Source: Runella sp. MFBS21 (GTDB taxonomy: Bacteria; Bacteroidota; Bacteroidia; Cytophagales; Spirosomataceae). Taken from it: a stretch of 64,000 nt of DNA. This document shows, in pieces, positions 51,720-60,226 of the stretch. The stretch is from contig NZ_JARNTW010000017.1 of the NCBI RefSeq assembly GCF_029433105.1, positions 62,001 through 126,000 on the forward strand, written 5' to 3'. Every line of letters starts with the position of its first letter. The first letter of the stretch is position 1. The position numbers and the translations under genes were made by a program. Below the pieces are notes generated by a model. That model had not been told where the DNA came from and did not search any database. It saw only the letters and a list, made by a program, of their open reading frames with translations.

Positions 51720-54218
51720 TTAAGAAAGTGAATAAACAGGAAGGTTTTCGTGATGAATTTCTAATAAAGGAGATAGGTTTTCTATCGCCTCTAGCTGCGC
51801 TCGAAGAGGAGCATAAGGCACAAATGTACCATCTCTGAAAACCATTAGCTCTTGAGTATCAGGATGAATAGCCACTAGATTTACCCATTCATTGATAAAC
51901 CATTCGTAAGTAGCTGGATTTTTCTGGATAGTATTCAGAACTACTTCAGGATAGTGCTCTACAATCATCAACAAACGCACAGGGTCGTGAATCTCAATCA
52001 TCTGACTTGGTAAGCCCGGACGTAGGTCTCCGTCAATGCCATTGGCTACTCCAAAAAGTCCCATCACATTGTGAGGGAGTTTGGTGCCTGCCCCGAGTTT
52101 TTGATTGTCCACTCTTGAGAAATAATATTCTAAGTTGATACCTCCGCATACAGGTGCAGCGGCATTGAGGATATTGAGCAGATATTTGCCTTCAGGGTCT
52201 ACCTGAAAATCAAAGGAGTTCATGAAAGCGCGTCGATCCAAAAACAAGCCCTTCGACAAAGAGCGACGTCCTATAATACAGAGTGCATTAGTGGCGTGGT
52301 TGAGTTCGGGGCGTGGCTCAAACAATGATACGGAGCGTAGCCGTATTTTTTCATGGATTTTTTCGGGACTCAACGACGTATCGATTGATTCAAACCTTCT
52401 TGACCTCTCTTTAGCGTTGAAATCCAAGGCTCTTTCAAAAGTAGCCTCGTTTTTGATATGATATTCTTTATTTTTATGAGAGAGGGAATCTTCGTCAAAA
52501 AACATGATTTCATCGCGAGTAGTATCATGTAAACCTCCCACAAATTGGGTTTCTGAAGGAATTACAATACCCTTAGCGGCCAAAATAGCCCTTACTTGGG
52601 GGTGATTGGCCATGAATGAAAGCACGCGCGAATTGACTGATCCTGCCCGACCTGCGCACGCTCCACAGTCATAAGCCGCATAATGAGGATTGTTGACACT
52701 GCTCGACCCATGCCCTACTACATATACTATCGGTGCAAAATCTTTGACCAAACCTATGCTTTTGAGGACGTTTTCTACCCGAATCGCCATTTCTTCGATA
52801 GTAAAACCAATCTGAAGGCCATTTTCTTGGTGGTCGGTGTGTTTGTTTTCAATGGTCAATTTTGAAAACTTATCCATGTGTTTGAAGGAGGACGCCGTTG
52901 CCGGGCTCATTGAGGGCCTGAATACGTTAGCAAAAAGTTTGGCGGCCGACCAAAAACCAATGGTTTGCGAAATCAACCATCCGCCATAAAAAGAGTGAGA
53001 ATGCTTCGTAAAGTGAATGTCTTTTTGTCGCCGATTTTTGATACCTACTTCTTTGATGAGGTATTTGGGAGTGACGGGCGCAGGGCACACTTTGGTATAA
53101 AACTTTCCGTCTTGAGGTTGATAAAAAAACTCTACTCCAAAAAAACCAGGCGTGCCAAACGTCTCACAAGTAGGGTCAAATTCCTCTAAATAACGCCGTA
53201 GGGAGCATTCGCGGTCGTCGATACAAAACATCGCCTGAAAGCTTTTCTTTGGAGATTGCAGCTTTTGTTTTTTAGGCGTTTTTAAACCTGCCAATACTTG
53301 ATCATAATAATTCCACTCAAAAGCTTCTTGCCACAGTGTAAGCACTTCATGTAATTCTCTATGGTGTACCTTGGCAAAAAGCGGGGTAGGAGGATGATGG
53401 ACTTTTTCGCTCAACGGAAGCCAATCTGTACTGCCATGATGAAAATCAAGGGCATCGATTTCGAGCAATAGCTCCACTACAATCAAATCGTGGATTGATA
53501 TTTGGCGAGGGTCGAGCAGGGTTTGAGGCTGGTCTTCAATCGCCGACACCATCCCCGACCATCCTTGGTGGGCAAATTGCTGGTCAAAAAGATAGTCCTG
53601 ATACAAGGCTTCGTCACCAATCAGAATTTTCAATAAGGTTTTGATGTCGCAAGGAGTGTCTAATAGCAATTGTTTGGCGCGTTTGCCTCTAAAAATGCTC
53701 ATTAGGCTATTTTTTTCTAGCTCACGAAGCGATGAAAGAAAACTTTGTTCTTTCACTGGAAAATTCCAAATCGAAATTCCTTGGTCAAGATAGCTACAAA
53801 GAACGCGGAAAAGCAAAGGATGAACCAGCGAATCAAGGTCAACATGATATTGTTTTTTCCAATGAGCTCTTAAGGCACCAATACGTGGTAAGGTGGTATG
53901 AGTGTAGGATTTTGAAAGTAGCTTTTCGAGCCATTCCGTAGCGTGCTTTGAGCCTTTCCGCTCGTAGACTATTCTTTGCAAAACCTCGTCACTGATACGT
54001 TTGGAGGCATAAAAAGAGCGATATTCTTCCAATGAAAGCATTACCTTGTATCCAAATATCTCTGACGCACTATTGAGGGCATCAAAAAATTTGAGATGTT
54101 GGAATGCGTGAAGTGTATTGTGATGGATAAAATCTTTGAGCGGTGCTTGGGCAGGTAAAAAGTGCTTTAATTCGTGAAGCACTTCGTGTTCGTTAAAGTC
54201 TGCATTAAGTGTTTTCAT
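51720..54218 (-). CDS. dabA: DabA, zinc-dependent CO2-hydrating subunit of a DAB pump (UPF0753/DUF2309)
   Basis: An 832-residue cytoplasmic protein that I start at MKTLNADFNEHEVLHELKHF. The beta-carbonic-anhydrase-like zinc site is visible: C332 and D334 in AMFCIDDRECSLRRYLEE, H503 in VVGHGSSSVNNPHY, and C518 in AYDCGACAGRAG. The spacing matches the characterised DabA site. The N-terminal FIHHNTLHAFQHLKFFD is also family-typical. With DabB it makes the DAB energy-coupled carbon-accumulation complex at the inner membrane. No RuBisCO, carboxysome or CbbR gene is in the window, so it probably feeds anaplerotic or biosynthetic carboxylases. Confidence 0.93.
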   Translation of the reverse strand: MKTLNADFNEHEVLHELKHFLPAQAPLKDFIHHNTLHAFQHLKFFDALNSASEIFGYKVMLSLEEYRSFYASKRISDEVLQRIVYERKGSKHATEWLEKLLSKSYTHTTLPRIGALRAHWKKQYHVDLDSLVHPLLFRVLCSYLDQGISIWNFPVKEQSFLSSLRELEKNSLMSIFRGKRAKQLLLDTPCDIKTLLKILIGDEALYQDYLFDQQFAHQGWSGMVSAIEDQPQTLLDPRQISIHDLIVVELLLEIDALDFHHGSTDWLPLSEKVHHPPTPLFAKVHHRELHEVLTLWQEAFEWNYYDQVLAGLKTPKKQKLQSPKKSFQAMFCIDDRECSLRRYLEEFDPTCETFGTPGFFGVEFFYQPQDGKFYTKVCPAPVTPKYLIKEVGIKNRRQKDIHFTKHSHSFYGGWLISQTIGFWSAAKLFANVFRPSMSPATASSFKHMDKFSKLTIENKHTDHQENGLQIGFTIEEMAIRVENVLKSIGLVKDFAPIVYVVGHGSSSVNNPHYAAYDCGACAGRAGSVNSRVLSFMANHPQVRAILAAKGIVIPSETQFVGGLHDTTRDEIMFFDEDSLSHKNKEYHIKNEATFERALDFNAKERSRRFESIDTSLSPEKIHEKIRLRSVSLFEPRPELNHATNALCIIGRRSLSKGLFLDRRAFMNSFDFQVDPEGKYLLNILNAAAPVCGGINLEYYFSRVDNQKLGAGTKLPHNVMGLFGVANGIDGDLRPGLPSQMIEIHDPVRLLMIVEHYPEVVLNTIQKNPATYEWFINEWVNLVAIHPDTQELMVFRDGTFVPYAPLRAQLEAIENLSPLLEIHHENLPVYSLS

Positions 54219-54587
54219 GTGTGTACTATACGGTGTTATACAGAAAGCTGACGCTCGTTGGAGTAATGGCGCGAAGTAAATTTGCGTCGTTTTTTTTTGA
54301 TAAGTCAAAGCTAATCAATGCTACAATTGGAAAGATTAATTAGTGATTAAAATACAAATTGATTGTATGCACGTTTTTTGAGTAAGACGCTGATTAGTAT
54401 AAGGTGATGTATCGTTTTTTGGTAATTAAGTTGTTGTTTTACAGTGTATTGTGTTTGTTTTTCTAGTTAAAGTTTTTGAGCCGATAAGGTAATAGAATAA
54501 GGTTTATGTTCTTTTTTTAATCCTATTTTAATCTTCAAAAGGTTCTTGAAAAGAGGCTTAGTTCTTCAAAAAATGGACGAAACCTCT
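54219..54587. other. divergent intergenic region upstream of dabA
   Basis: AT-rich, with no credible coding sequence or RNA gene. It should hold the dabA promoter on the minus strand, but I cannot pick a clear -33/-7 pair. Confidence 0.4.
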
Positions 54588-54616
54588 TTGGCTTCTATTT
54601 TTTGTTAGTAGATTTC
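54588..54616 (+). promoter_or_regulatory. candidate promoter of the unknown secreted protein gene
   Basis: TTG at 54588-54590, an 18-bp spacer and TAGATTTC at 54609-54616 (one base off the -7 consensus), about 100 nt before the start codon. Confidence 0.35.
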
Positions 54617-54715
54617 GCATCAATAAACTGCCAATTGAGACGTTGGTGTGAATACGTGGGAAGGGGTCATAGCCCCAAAAAGAAAGTGTTTTATTTAAAA
54701 AGATAGATTTAGTTA

Positions 54716-55249
54716 ATGAAAAATTTTCTCTTAGTAATAAGTATCTTGGCCATAATACCAGCCTCATTATATGCGCAGCAACAGCCTACATTGAAAGACA
54801 CGACCTTATATAAAGCCTTTTCTACCTCTCATCTACAACCGGTCATTATTGGTGCCAATGGTCGATATTATTATGGCGGTCAGCGTCTTCGAAATCAGTA
54901 TTCGTTGGAGATTCCCTTTGGAGAATTGGATGACCCTGAAGTAAATCGATACTTCAAAAATGCACGTGTCATTCGTACCGTAGGCTCAGTGCTATCGGCT
55001 TTGCCGGGTATTTATTTCTTGATTTCGTCGCGGGTGGCAGGGCAGACTATCACGCGGCAAGCCTTTTGGATTTCTTATGTGGGGGGAGTGGCTATTTCTC
55101 TTACTTCAGGATACATTTCAAGTGCTCAATTGCGCAAGGCCGTTAAGAGCTACAATAGCCGATTGGGAGCGCCAAAATGGGGGCTTTCGGTAGAGACAAT
55201 GCCAAACAACGCTATCGCCTTGGGGGTAGGATGGCGCAAAAGTTTTTAG
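54716..55249 (+). CDS. secreted protein with two membrane segments, unknown
   Basis: A 177-residue protein with a signal peptide (MKNFLLVISILAIIPASLYA). After a polar stretch (GANGRYYYGGQRLRNQYSLE) come two hydrophobic segments, about residues 80-103 (VIRTVGSVLSALPGIYFLIS) and 112-132. A basic C-terminal part ends IALGVGWRKSF. I do not recognise the family. It resembles small exported Bacteroidota proteins of unknown function. It converges on a DMT transporter gene with a 10-bp gap, so neither gene has an obvious terminator. Confidence 0.65.
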   Translation: MKNFLLVISILAIIPASLYAQQQPTLKDTTLYKAFSTSHLQPVIIGANGRYYYGGQRLRNQYSLEIPFGELDDPEVNRYFKNARVIRTVGSVLSALPGIYFLISSRVAGQTITRQAFWISYVGGVAISLTSGYISSAQLRKAVKSYNSRLGAPKWGLSVETMPNNAIALGVGWRKSF

Positions 55250-55259
55250 AATCAAAAAT

Positions 55260-56126
55260 TTAGGCAAATTTCTTTCGTTGGGCTACATATAGGCCGCTGA
55301 TTACCAGACCTGTTCCTACAAAAGTGTGCCAAGACAACGGCTCTTGGAGTAATAAGTGAGAATAAGTAAAACCAAAAATGGGGCATAAAAACAGCCAAAG
55401 AGAGGCTTTGACGGCATCTTGACGGAGTAAGTAAAACCACAATTGGAGCGAAATCACTGACACTGGTACAATCAGCCACCCCGCCGAAGCCCAAAATTGA
55501 ATATCCAAATGCGAGTGCTCCCAATCGGCAAAATAAAGCGTAAAAGGTAGAAGCATAAATCCGCCAAGTAACACCTGCCAGCCATTGATAGCGACATTTG
55601 ATAGTTTCCACTCTACCCGTGCATAATACACACTTGCTGCCGAGACCGATACAATACCGCCCATTAAGATGGCCAATCCCTTTAGGCTTGCGTGGCTGTT
55701 TTGGAGTAAAGGCCAGGTAGCGAGTGCTGCTCCCGACAGCCCTAAGACCACTCCGAAGGCTTCATCCCACCGCAGACTACGCTGAAGCCAGATAGCTGAT
55801 AGTACAATCACAAATAAAGGGCCTGTAGCAGTAGAAAGGCTACCTATACCCGCTGATACCTCGCGCATAGAAAGCACAAAAGCACTGAGATAAATGGTGG
55901 TGTTTAATAATGAAAAAATAAAAAGCTGTTTCCATTCTTTTCCTTGTGGCAAGTGACTTTTAGGGCGTGCGAGGGTATAAGCAAATCCTAGCATCAATAC
56001 ACCTGCTACCAAAAACCTTACATTAGCCAAAATAAGCGGATCAGCAGAACGAATCCCAAATTTGGTGGCTACGGACGCGGAAGCCCACAGCATAGCAAAA
56101 AAAATCCCAATAATTATATTTTTCAC
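55260..56126 (-). CDS. DMT-superfamily EamA transporter
   Basis: A 288-residue inner-membrane protein with about ten transmembrane segments in two EamA repeats. The first repeat opens IFFAMLWASASVATKFGIRS and holds EVSAGIGSLSTATGPLFVIV. The second ends FTYSHLLLQEPLSWHTFVGT. Such proteins export amino acids or other metabolites, and the substrate is unknown. It starts 8 bp after the TPR lipoprotein gene on the same strand, so the two are probably one operon. Confidence 0.87.
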   Translation of the reverse strand: MKNIIIGIFFAMLWASASVATKFGIRSADPLILANVRFLVAGVLMLGFAYTLARPKSHLPQGKEWKQLFIFSLLNTTIYLSAFVLSMREVSAGIGSLSTATGPLFVIVLSAIWLQRSLRWDEAFGVVLGLSGAALATWPLLQNSHASLKGLAILMGGIVSVSAASVYYARVEWKLSNVAINGWQVLLGGFMLLPFTLYFADWEHSHLDIQFWASAGWLIVPVSVISLQLWFYLLRQDAVKASLWLFLCPIFGFTYSHLLLQEPLSWHTFVGTGLVISGLYVAQRKKFA

Positions 56127-56134
56127 TTTTAATA

Positions 56135-57205
56135 TTATCGACAGTGTGTATTCACTTTTTCGGCAGATAGCTCATCACCCAATGCTGCCCCTTGTTTCCA
56201 TATTTTACAAGCCTTATCGGTTTGCTGATTGAGGAGTAGTGCTTCTCCTAGCCATAAATGTATCTGGTCGGTGGCAGGACTTAAATCATAAGCTTTTTGC
56301 AGGGATACGAGTGCGTCTTTAGGTTGATTGTTTTTAAGAAGATATAGCCCCCAATTTCGATGAGCGTAGCTGTTTTGTGGAGCTTTGGCCAAGGCTTGAC
56401 TGATGAGCTTTTGTGCGTCGTTAGTTTTGTTTTGAAGTAGTAAAATGTATCCTTTATTGTTGAGATAAATAGGGTTGACGGGGTCAAAATCCAAAGCGCG
56501 ATTGATGTATTTTTCGGCTTCTCCTAGCTGACGATTGCGGGCTTGGATGAGTGCCATGTTGTTGTACGCTAATTGCTGCTGAGGATCAAGTTTAAGGGCT
56601 TTTTCAAAATCAATTTGAGCCGCTTTAAAATCCTTTCGTTCAAAATTGACCACCCCGCGATTGACCAAGGCTTGCACATTGTTTGGGCGTAAACTAATCG
56701 CACGGTCATATTCGGCTACTGATTGGTCGTAGTAGCCTTGTTCAAACTTCAAATCTCCCCATTTAAGATAATAGTTTGATGAATCTTGGTAGATTTTGCG
56801 GATTTTTTCGAGGTCATTAACTGCCAAATTAAGCTCGCGTTTGTCAATCCAAATCTCTACGCGATTGAAATAAGCTTGGTAAAATTCTTTATCAAGCTCA
56901 ATAGCCTTATTAAAATCCTCCAAAGCTTTATCGCCTTCACCTAATTTGAGATAAGCAATGCCCCTATTACTATGCACATCTGCAAAATCAGACTTTTTTT
57001 CGAGTGCTTCGTCGTAGTATCTGATGGCATTTACGTAGTCTTTTTCGGCTAATTTGAGATTACCTTTAAGAAAAAACTGCGCCGCTTCACTTTCGTCTTG
57101 GCTCGAGCATCCCGCAAAAATGAGTAATGATGCCAAGATAAACCCCGCAAAAAACGTCTTTATAAAAAAGTGGAAAGAAGAGAAGGTGGAAGAAATGAGT
57201 GTCAT
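56135..57205 (-). CDS. TPR-repeat lipoprotein
   Basis: A 356-residue lipoprotein that I start at MTLISSTFSS. A long signal region ends at the lipobox Cys in LLIFAGCSSQ (about residue 33). The rest is about eight or nine tetratricopeptide repeats, e.g. YVNAIRYYDEALEKKSDFAD, AVAEYDRAISLRPNNVQALV and NPIYLNNKGYILLLQNKTND. TPR arrays scaffold protein-protein contacts, and this one probably sits in the periplasmic face of the envelope. Partner unknown. It leads into an EamA transporter gene 8 bp downstream. Confidence 0.83.
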   Translation of the reverse strand: MTLISSTFSSFHFFIKTFFAGFILASLLIFAGCSSQDESEAAQFFLKGNLKLAEKDYVNAIRYYDEALEKKSDFADVHSNRGIAYLKLGEGDKALEDFNKAIELDKEFYQAYFNRVEIWIDKRELNLAVNDLEKIRKIYQDSSNYYLKWGDLKFEQGYYDQSVAEYDRAISLRPNNVQALVNRGVVNFERKDFKAAQIDFEKALKLDPQQQLAYNNMALIQARNRQLGEAEKYINRALDFDPVNPIYLNNKGYILLLQNKTNDAQKLISQALAKAPQNSYAHRNWGLYLLKNNQPKDALVSLQKAYDLSPATDQIHLWLGEALLLNQQTDKACKIWKQGAALGDELSAEKVNTHCR

Positions 57206-57483
57206 ACTTAATAAACTTTTGTGGCACAAAGATAATGCCTTCTTACGAGGTTTTTATAGGATAGATATATTTTGATTTGATGTGTAATCTTAAAAAAATC
57301 ATATTCTTTTTTTGCTTCAAAATGCCTTGGTTTTAAAAGGGCGAATATGTCGCTGTTTGAGGGGTTTGTCTGTTGTTAATCAGGATGTTGTGATTTTTAT
57401 ATTGCGATGTTTTTAGGAACTTTTAAAGATTTGTTTTTGTTGTTTTAATGTATTTTTCCTTTGTTAAAATAATACAAAAAGCC

Positions 57484-58491
57484 ATGATAAACAGCCCTGA
57501 AAATCACCTCACCAAAGCCGACGAGCAATGGCGAAAGTCAATTCCTGCGCAAGTTTTTTTGAACCATTTTCGTGGAATTGATTATCACATTCGTCATGCC
57601 ATGCCGTTGTCGGAAGTCCGGCACCTAGAATCTTTGAAGCGTTTTCGCCCCAAGCAGGAAGAGGCGCGTGTAGAAACAACCAAAAAATGGCTTCTCAATG
57701 CTTGGAATGCCGAATATACACTTCATAGTACGGCCGCAAATCCTGACGAAAATTACCAAAAATATGCCCTGCATTGGACTTTTCCGCAGGCTTATTATAG
57801 CGTGTTGTACAGTGTAAAAGCATTCTTGGCGATTCAAGGAATCAATGTACCTGCGGAGGCACTTGTCCGTCAAATTATCAATGGCTATGTAGTCAAAGGA
57901 TGGTATCCCACACCAATAGGTTTTTATGCTGATGGGCCTTATGAAAATTATTCATTTCATCGTATTGAAGACCAAGATGAGCAGGCTTTGCTACAACCCC
58001 TTGAAACACCTAAGCAAGCAGAAGCGCATATAATTCAGTTTTTGAAAACAACCCGTAACCAACGGGCTCGTATTTCTCGTCAGCGTCTTCAGGCCAATCC
58101 TGCCAAAGCCCTCCGAACCAAGTCGGGTAAAGTACTATCTAAGTTTGGGGCGCGTCATTGGGAAGAAGTCGCCAAAGGTATGGGAGCTACTACTTACTTT
58201 GATATGATGGCACGTTTGAAAATATCCGCCAACCAACGTGAGTTGGAGCGATTTGTAGAAGCGGATGTTAATGTTGTACAATTTCATCAGTCTTTGCTCA
58301 ATATTGTCAAATACCTCAATTTTGTACATGAATGCTATATTGTCAAAGCCCTAGGAGTAGAAAGATACACTCAATGGATTGATGAATTGCCGTCTTATCT
58401 GCGAGATGGATTCGTAAAAAAACGACTCCAACAAGGCATTCGGCCCGTGTTGGAGTCGCTGATGACAAAGCAAACTGCTCAAATATCCTAA
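57484..58491 (+). CDS. unknown 335-residue protein with HEPN-like helical segment
   Basis: A 335-residue soluble protein that I start at MINSPENHLTKADEQ. I do not recognise a characterised family. It is mostly helical and rich in charged and aromatic residues. The segment HWTFPQAYYSVLYSVKAFLA near residue 95 resembles the core helix of HEPN/nucleotidyltransferase-associated proteins, but no R-phi-x3-H motif is obvious. The stretch RARISRQRLQANPAKALRTK is very basic and could bind nucleic acid. No signal peptide is present. It is monocistronic and ends 2 bp before a terminator hairpin shared with the convergent AAA+ gene. Confidence 0.65.
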   Translation: MINSPENHLTKADEQWRKSIPAQVFLNHFRGIDYHIRHAMPLSEVRHLESLKRFRPKQEEARVETTKKWLLNAWNAEYTLHSTAANPDENYQKYALHWTFPQAYYSVLYSVKAFLAIQGINVPAEALVRQIINGYVVKGWYPTPIGFYADGPYENYSFHRIEDQDEQALLQPLETPKQAEAHIIQFLKTTRNQRARISRQRLQANPAKALRTKSGKVLSKFGARHWEEVAKGMGATTYFDMMARLKISANQRELERFVEADVNVVQFHQSLLNIVKYLNFVHECYIVKALGVERYTQWIDELPSYLRDGFVKKRLQQGIRPVLESLMTKQTAQIS

Positions 58492-58493
58492 AT

Positions 58494-58527
58494 CATTTTG
58501 CCTGCGATTGTATTTGCGGGCAAAATG
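58494..58527. terminator. bidirectional terminator
   Basis: CATTTTGCCTGC / GCGGGCAAAATG, a 12-bp stem with one wobble pair, between the convergent unknown gene and AAA+ ATPase gene. Confidence 0.75.
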
Positions 58528-58532
58528 CTATC

Positions 58533-60056
58533 TTAAAAAATATCATCGTCGTCGTCATCGCCTTCTTCGTCGGGCCCCGAAAACATACTGCTAAGGAGGT
58601 CTTTGAAGTGAGTACCACGGTCAATGGCTTGCTTGCCAATGAGCGAATATTCGGCCATGCCATGAAGGGCAAATTCCATTAAAAACAATTTCTCTTCACG
58701 GCTCAACCCTCGCTGAAACTCATCCACTACATCATCGAGCCCTTCGATGGTACGGAGGCGTGCTTCGTATTCGCGGTTGGTGAGGTCACTCAAAATATCC
58801 ATTTCATTTTCACCAAACCAATCTTGTACTTTTTGGAAAGGATTTTTGGCACCTTTTCTTTTCTTAAGTGATTCGGGATTGGGAAAATAATTCAGAAACT
58901 GCGTCCGAATGGCCTTTCCAATGAGATTTTGAGCTACGATGACAGGACCCTCTACTTCGCCTTCATATACAAGCTCTACCTTACCACAAATCGCCGGTAC
59001 TACGCCATACAAGTCCGAAATTCTGACATAGGTTTCTTTTTCACCATTGAGCAATACGCGCCTTTCGGCAGTAGAGAGTAGATTTTCGTAAGCGGCAATT
59101 GTCAAACGCGCCGACACCCCACTTTTAGAGTCTACGTATTCGCTTTCGCGCGCTTCAAAGGCAATCTGTTCAATCAAATCTTTGATGATTTCGTTGGTTT
59201 TGACCATGCCTTTTTGCTCCGTCTTGACAATTGCTTCTTGTGTTGTGATTTTCTTCCCGGTTTCAAGGTCTTTGGGGTAGTGCGTCACAATTTGACTATC
59301 AATGCGGTCTTTCAATGGGGTGACAATACTGCCACGATTGGTATAATCTTCTGGATTGGCGGTGAACACAAACTGAATGTCAAGAGGTAATCGTAGCTTG
59401 AAACCGCGAATCTGAATGTCGCCTTCTTGTAATATATTGAACAATGAAACCTGAATACGTGCCTGTAAATCAGGGAGTTCGTTGATGACAAAAATGCCAC
59501 GGTGAGAGCGAGGAATCAGCCCAAAGTGAATAACGCGCTCGTCGGAGTAAGGCAACTTGAGGGTGGCGGCTTTGATAGGGTCTACATCTCCGATAAGGTC
59601 GGCCACCGAAACGTCAGGCGTTGCCAATTTTTCGGAATAACGCTCATCACGATGTACCCAAGCCACAGGGGTTTGGTCGCCTTTTTCCGTCACTAAGTCC
59701 CGGGCAAAACGAGACAATGGTTGCATGGGGTCATCGTTGAGGTCGGAGCCTTCTACTATGGGCATATATTCGTCAAGTAGATTGACCATGAGGCGTGCAA
59801 TACGTGTTTTGGCCTGCCCACGCAATCCCAACAAATTGATATGATGCATAGACAAGATCGCTCGTTCTACTTCGGGAATAACGGTGTCTTCATATCCCCA
59901 AATACCTGGAAAAACCGATTCTTTGGCTCTAAGTTTTTCTATAAGATTGTCTCTAAGTTCTTGTTTAATCGACTTGGGCTGATAGCCTGCCGCCTTTAAT
60001 TCTCCAAGCGTGTGGATTTGTAACAGTTGTTTTGACTTCAAATCTCGATAAGCCAT
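58533..60056 (-). CDS. magnesium-chelatase-like (ChlI/MoxR-type) AAA+ ATPase
   Basis: A 507-residue AAA+ protein of the ChlI/MoxR group. Walker A is GLRGQAKTR (77-85) with K83 and T84. The Walker B-like segment is GIFVINELPDL, with N192 where most AAA+ proteins have Asp and E193 retained. The sensor region is VFTANPEDYTNRGSI. The C-terminus is a helical lid with an acidic tail (residues about 497-507). No chlorophyll, cobalamin or von Willebrand-domain partner gene is adjacent, so it is probably a general chaperone-like ATPase rather than a chelatase subunit. Confidence 0.83.
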   Translation of the reverse strand: MAYRDLKSKQLLQIHTLGELKAAGYQPKSIKQELRDNLIEKLRAKESVFPGIWGYEDTVIPEVERAILSMHHINLLGLRGQAKTRIARLMVNLLDEYMPIVEGSDLNDDPMQPLSRFARDLVTEKGDQTPVAWVHRDERYSEKLATPDVSVADLIGDVDPIKAATLKLPYSDERVIHFGLIPRSHRGIFVINELPDLQARIQVSLFNILQEGDIQIRGFKLRLPLDIQFVFTANPEDYTNRGSIVTPLKDRIDSQIVTHYPKDLETGKKITTQEAIVKTEQKGMVKTNEIIKDLIEQIAFEARESEYVDSKSGVSARLTIAAYENLLSTAERRVLLNGEKETYVRISDLYGVVPAICGKVELVYEGEVEGPVIVAQNLIGKAIRTQFLNYFPNPESLKKRKGAKNPFQKVQDWFGENEMDILSDLTNREYEARLRTIEGLDDVVDEFQRGLSREEKLFLMEFALHGMAEYSLIGKQAIDRGTHFKDLLSSMFSGPDEEGDDDDDDIF

Positions 60057-60155
60057 ATTGTAAGAATTGGTTTGTTTGGGTATCTACATTAACAGCCCTA
60101 AAGTGGGAATAGTTTGGCAACTTTATCAAAGTTTTAGAACTTTGGCAAACTTGAT

Positions 60156-60185
60156 TTGTATACTATCTCATTTTCGCGATATTTG
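60156..60185 (+). promoter_or_regulatory. candidate promoter of the HdrC-like gene
   Basis: TTG at 60156-60158 and GATATTTG at 60178-60185, with a 19-bp spacer. The -7 box is one base off consensus. It lies 41 nt before the ATG. Confidence 0.4.
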
Positions 60186-60226
60186 CTAATAGTATGCTTG
60201 CAGAATACAAAACCCAATAAACCAAT

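Noticed and set aside
54549-54598. AAAGAGG / CCTCTTT as a hairpin upstream of the unknown secreted protein gene
   Set aside because: The stem is short and the loop is over 30 nt, so it is no better than chance in AT-rich DNA.
58533-60056. Magnesium chelatase of bacteriochlorophyll synthesis
   Set aside because: No ChlD, ChlH or other tetrapyrrole gene is nearby, and the protein fits the general ChlI/MoxR-like AAA+ group of non-phototrophs.
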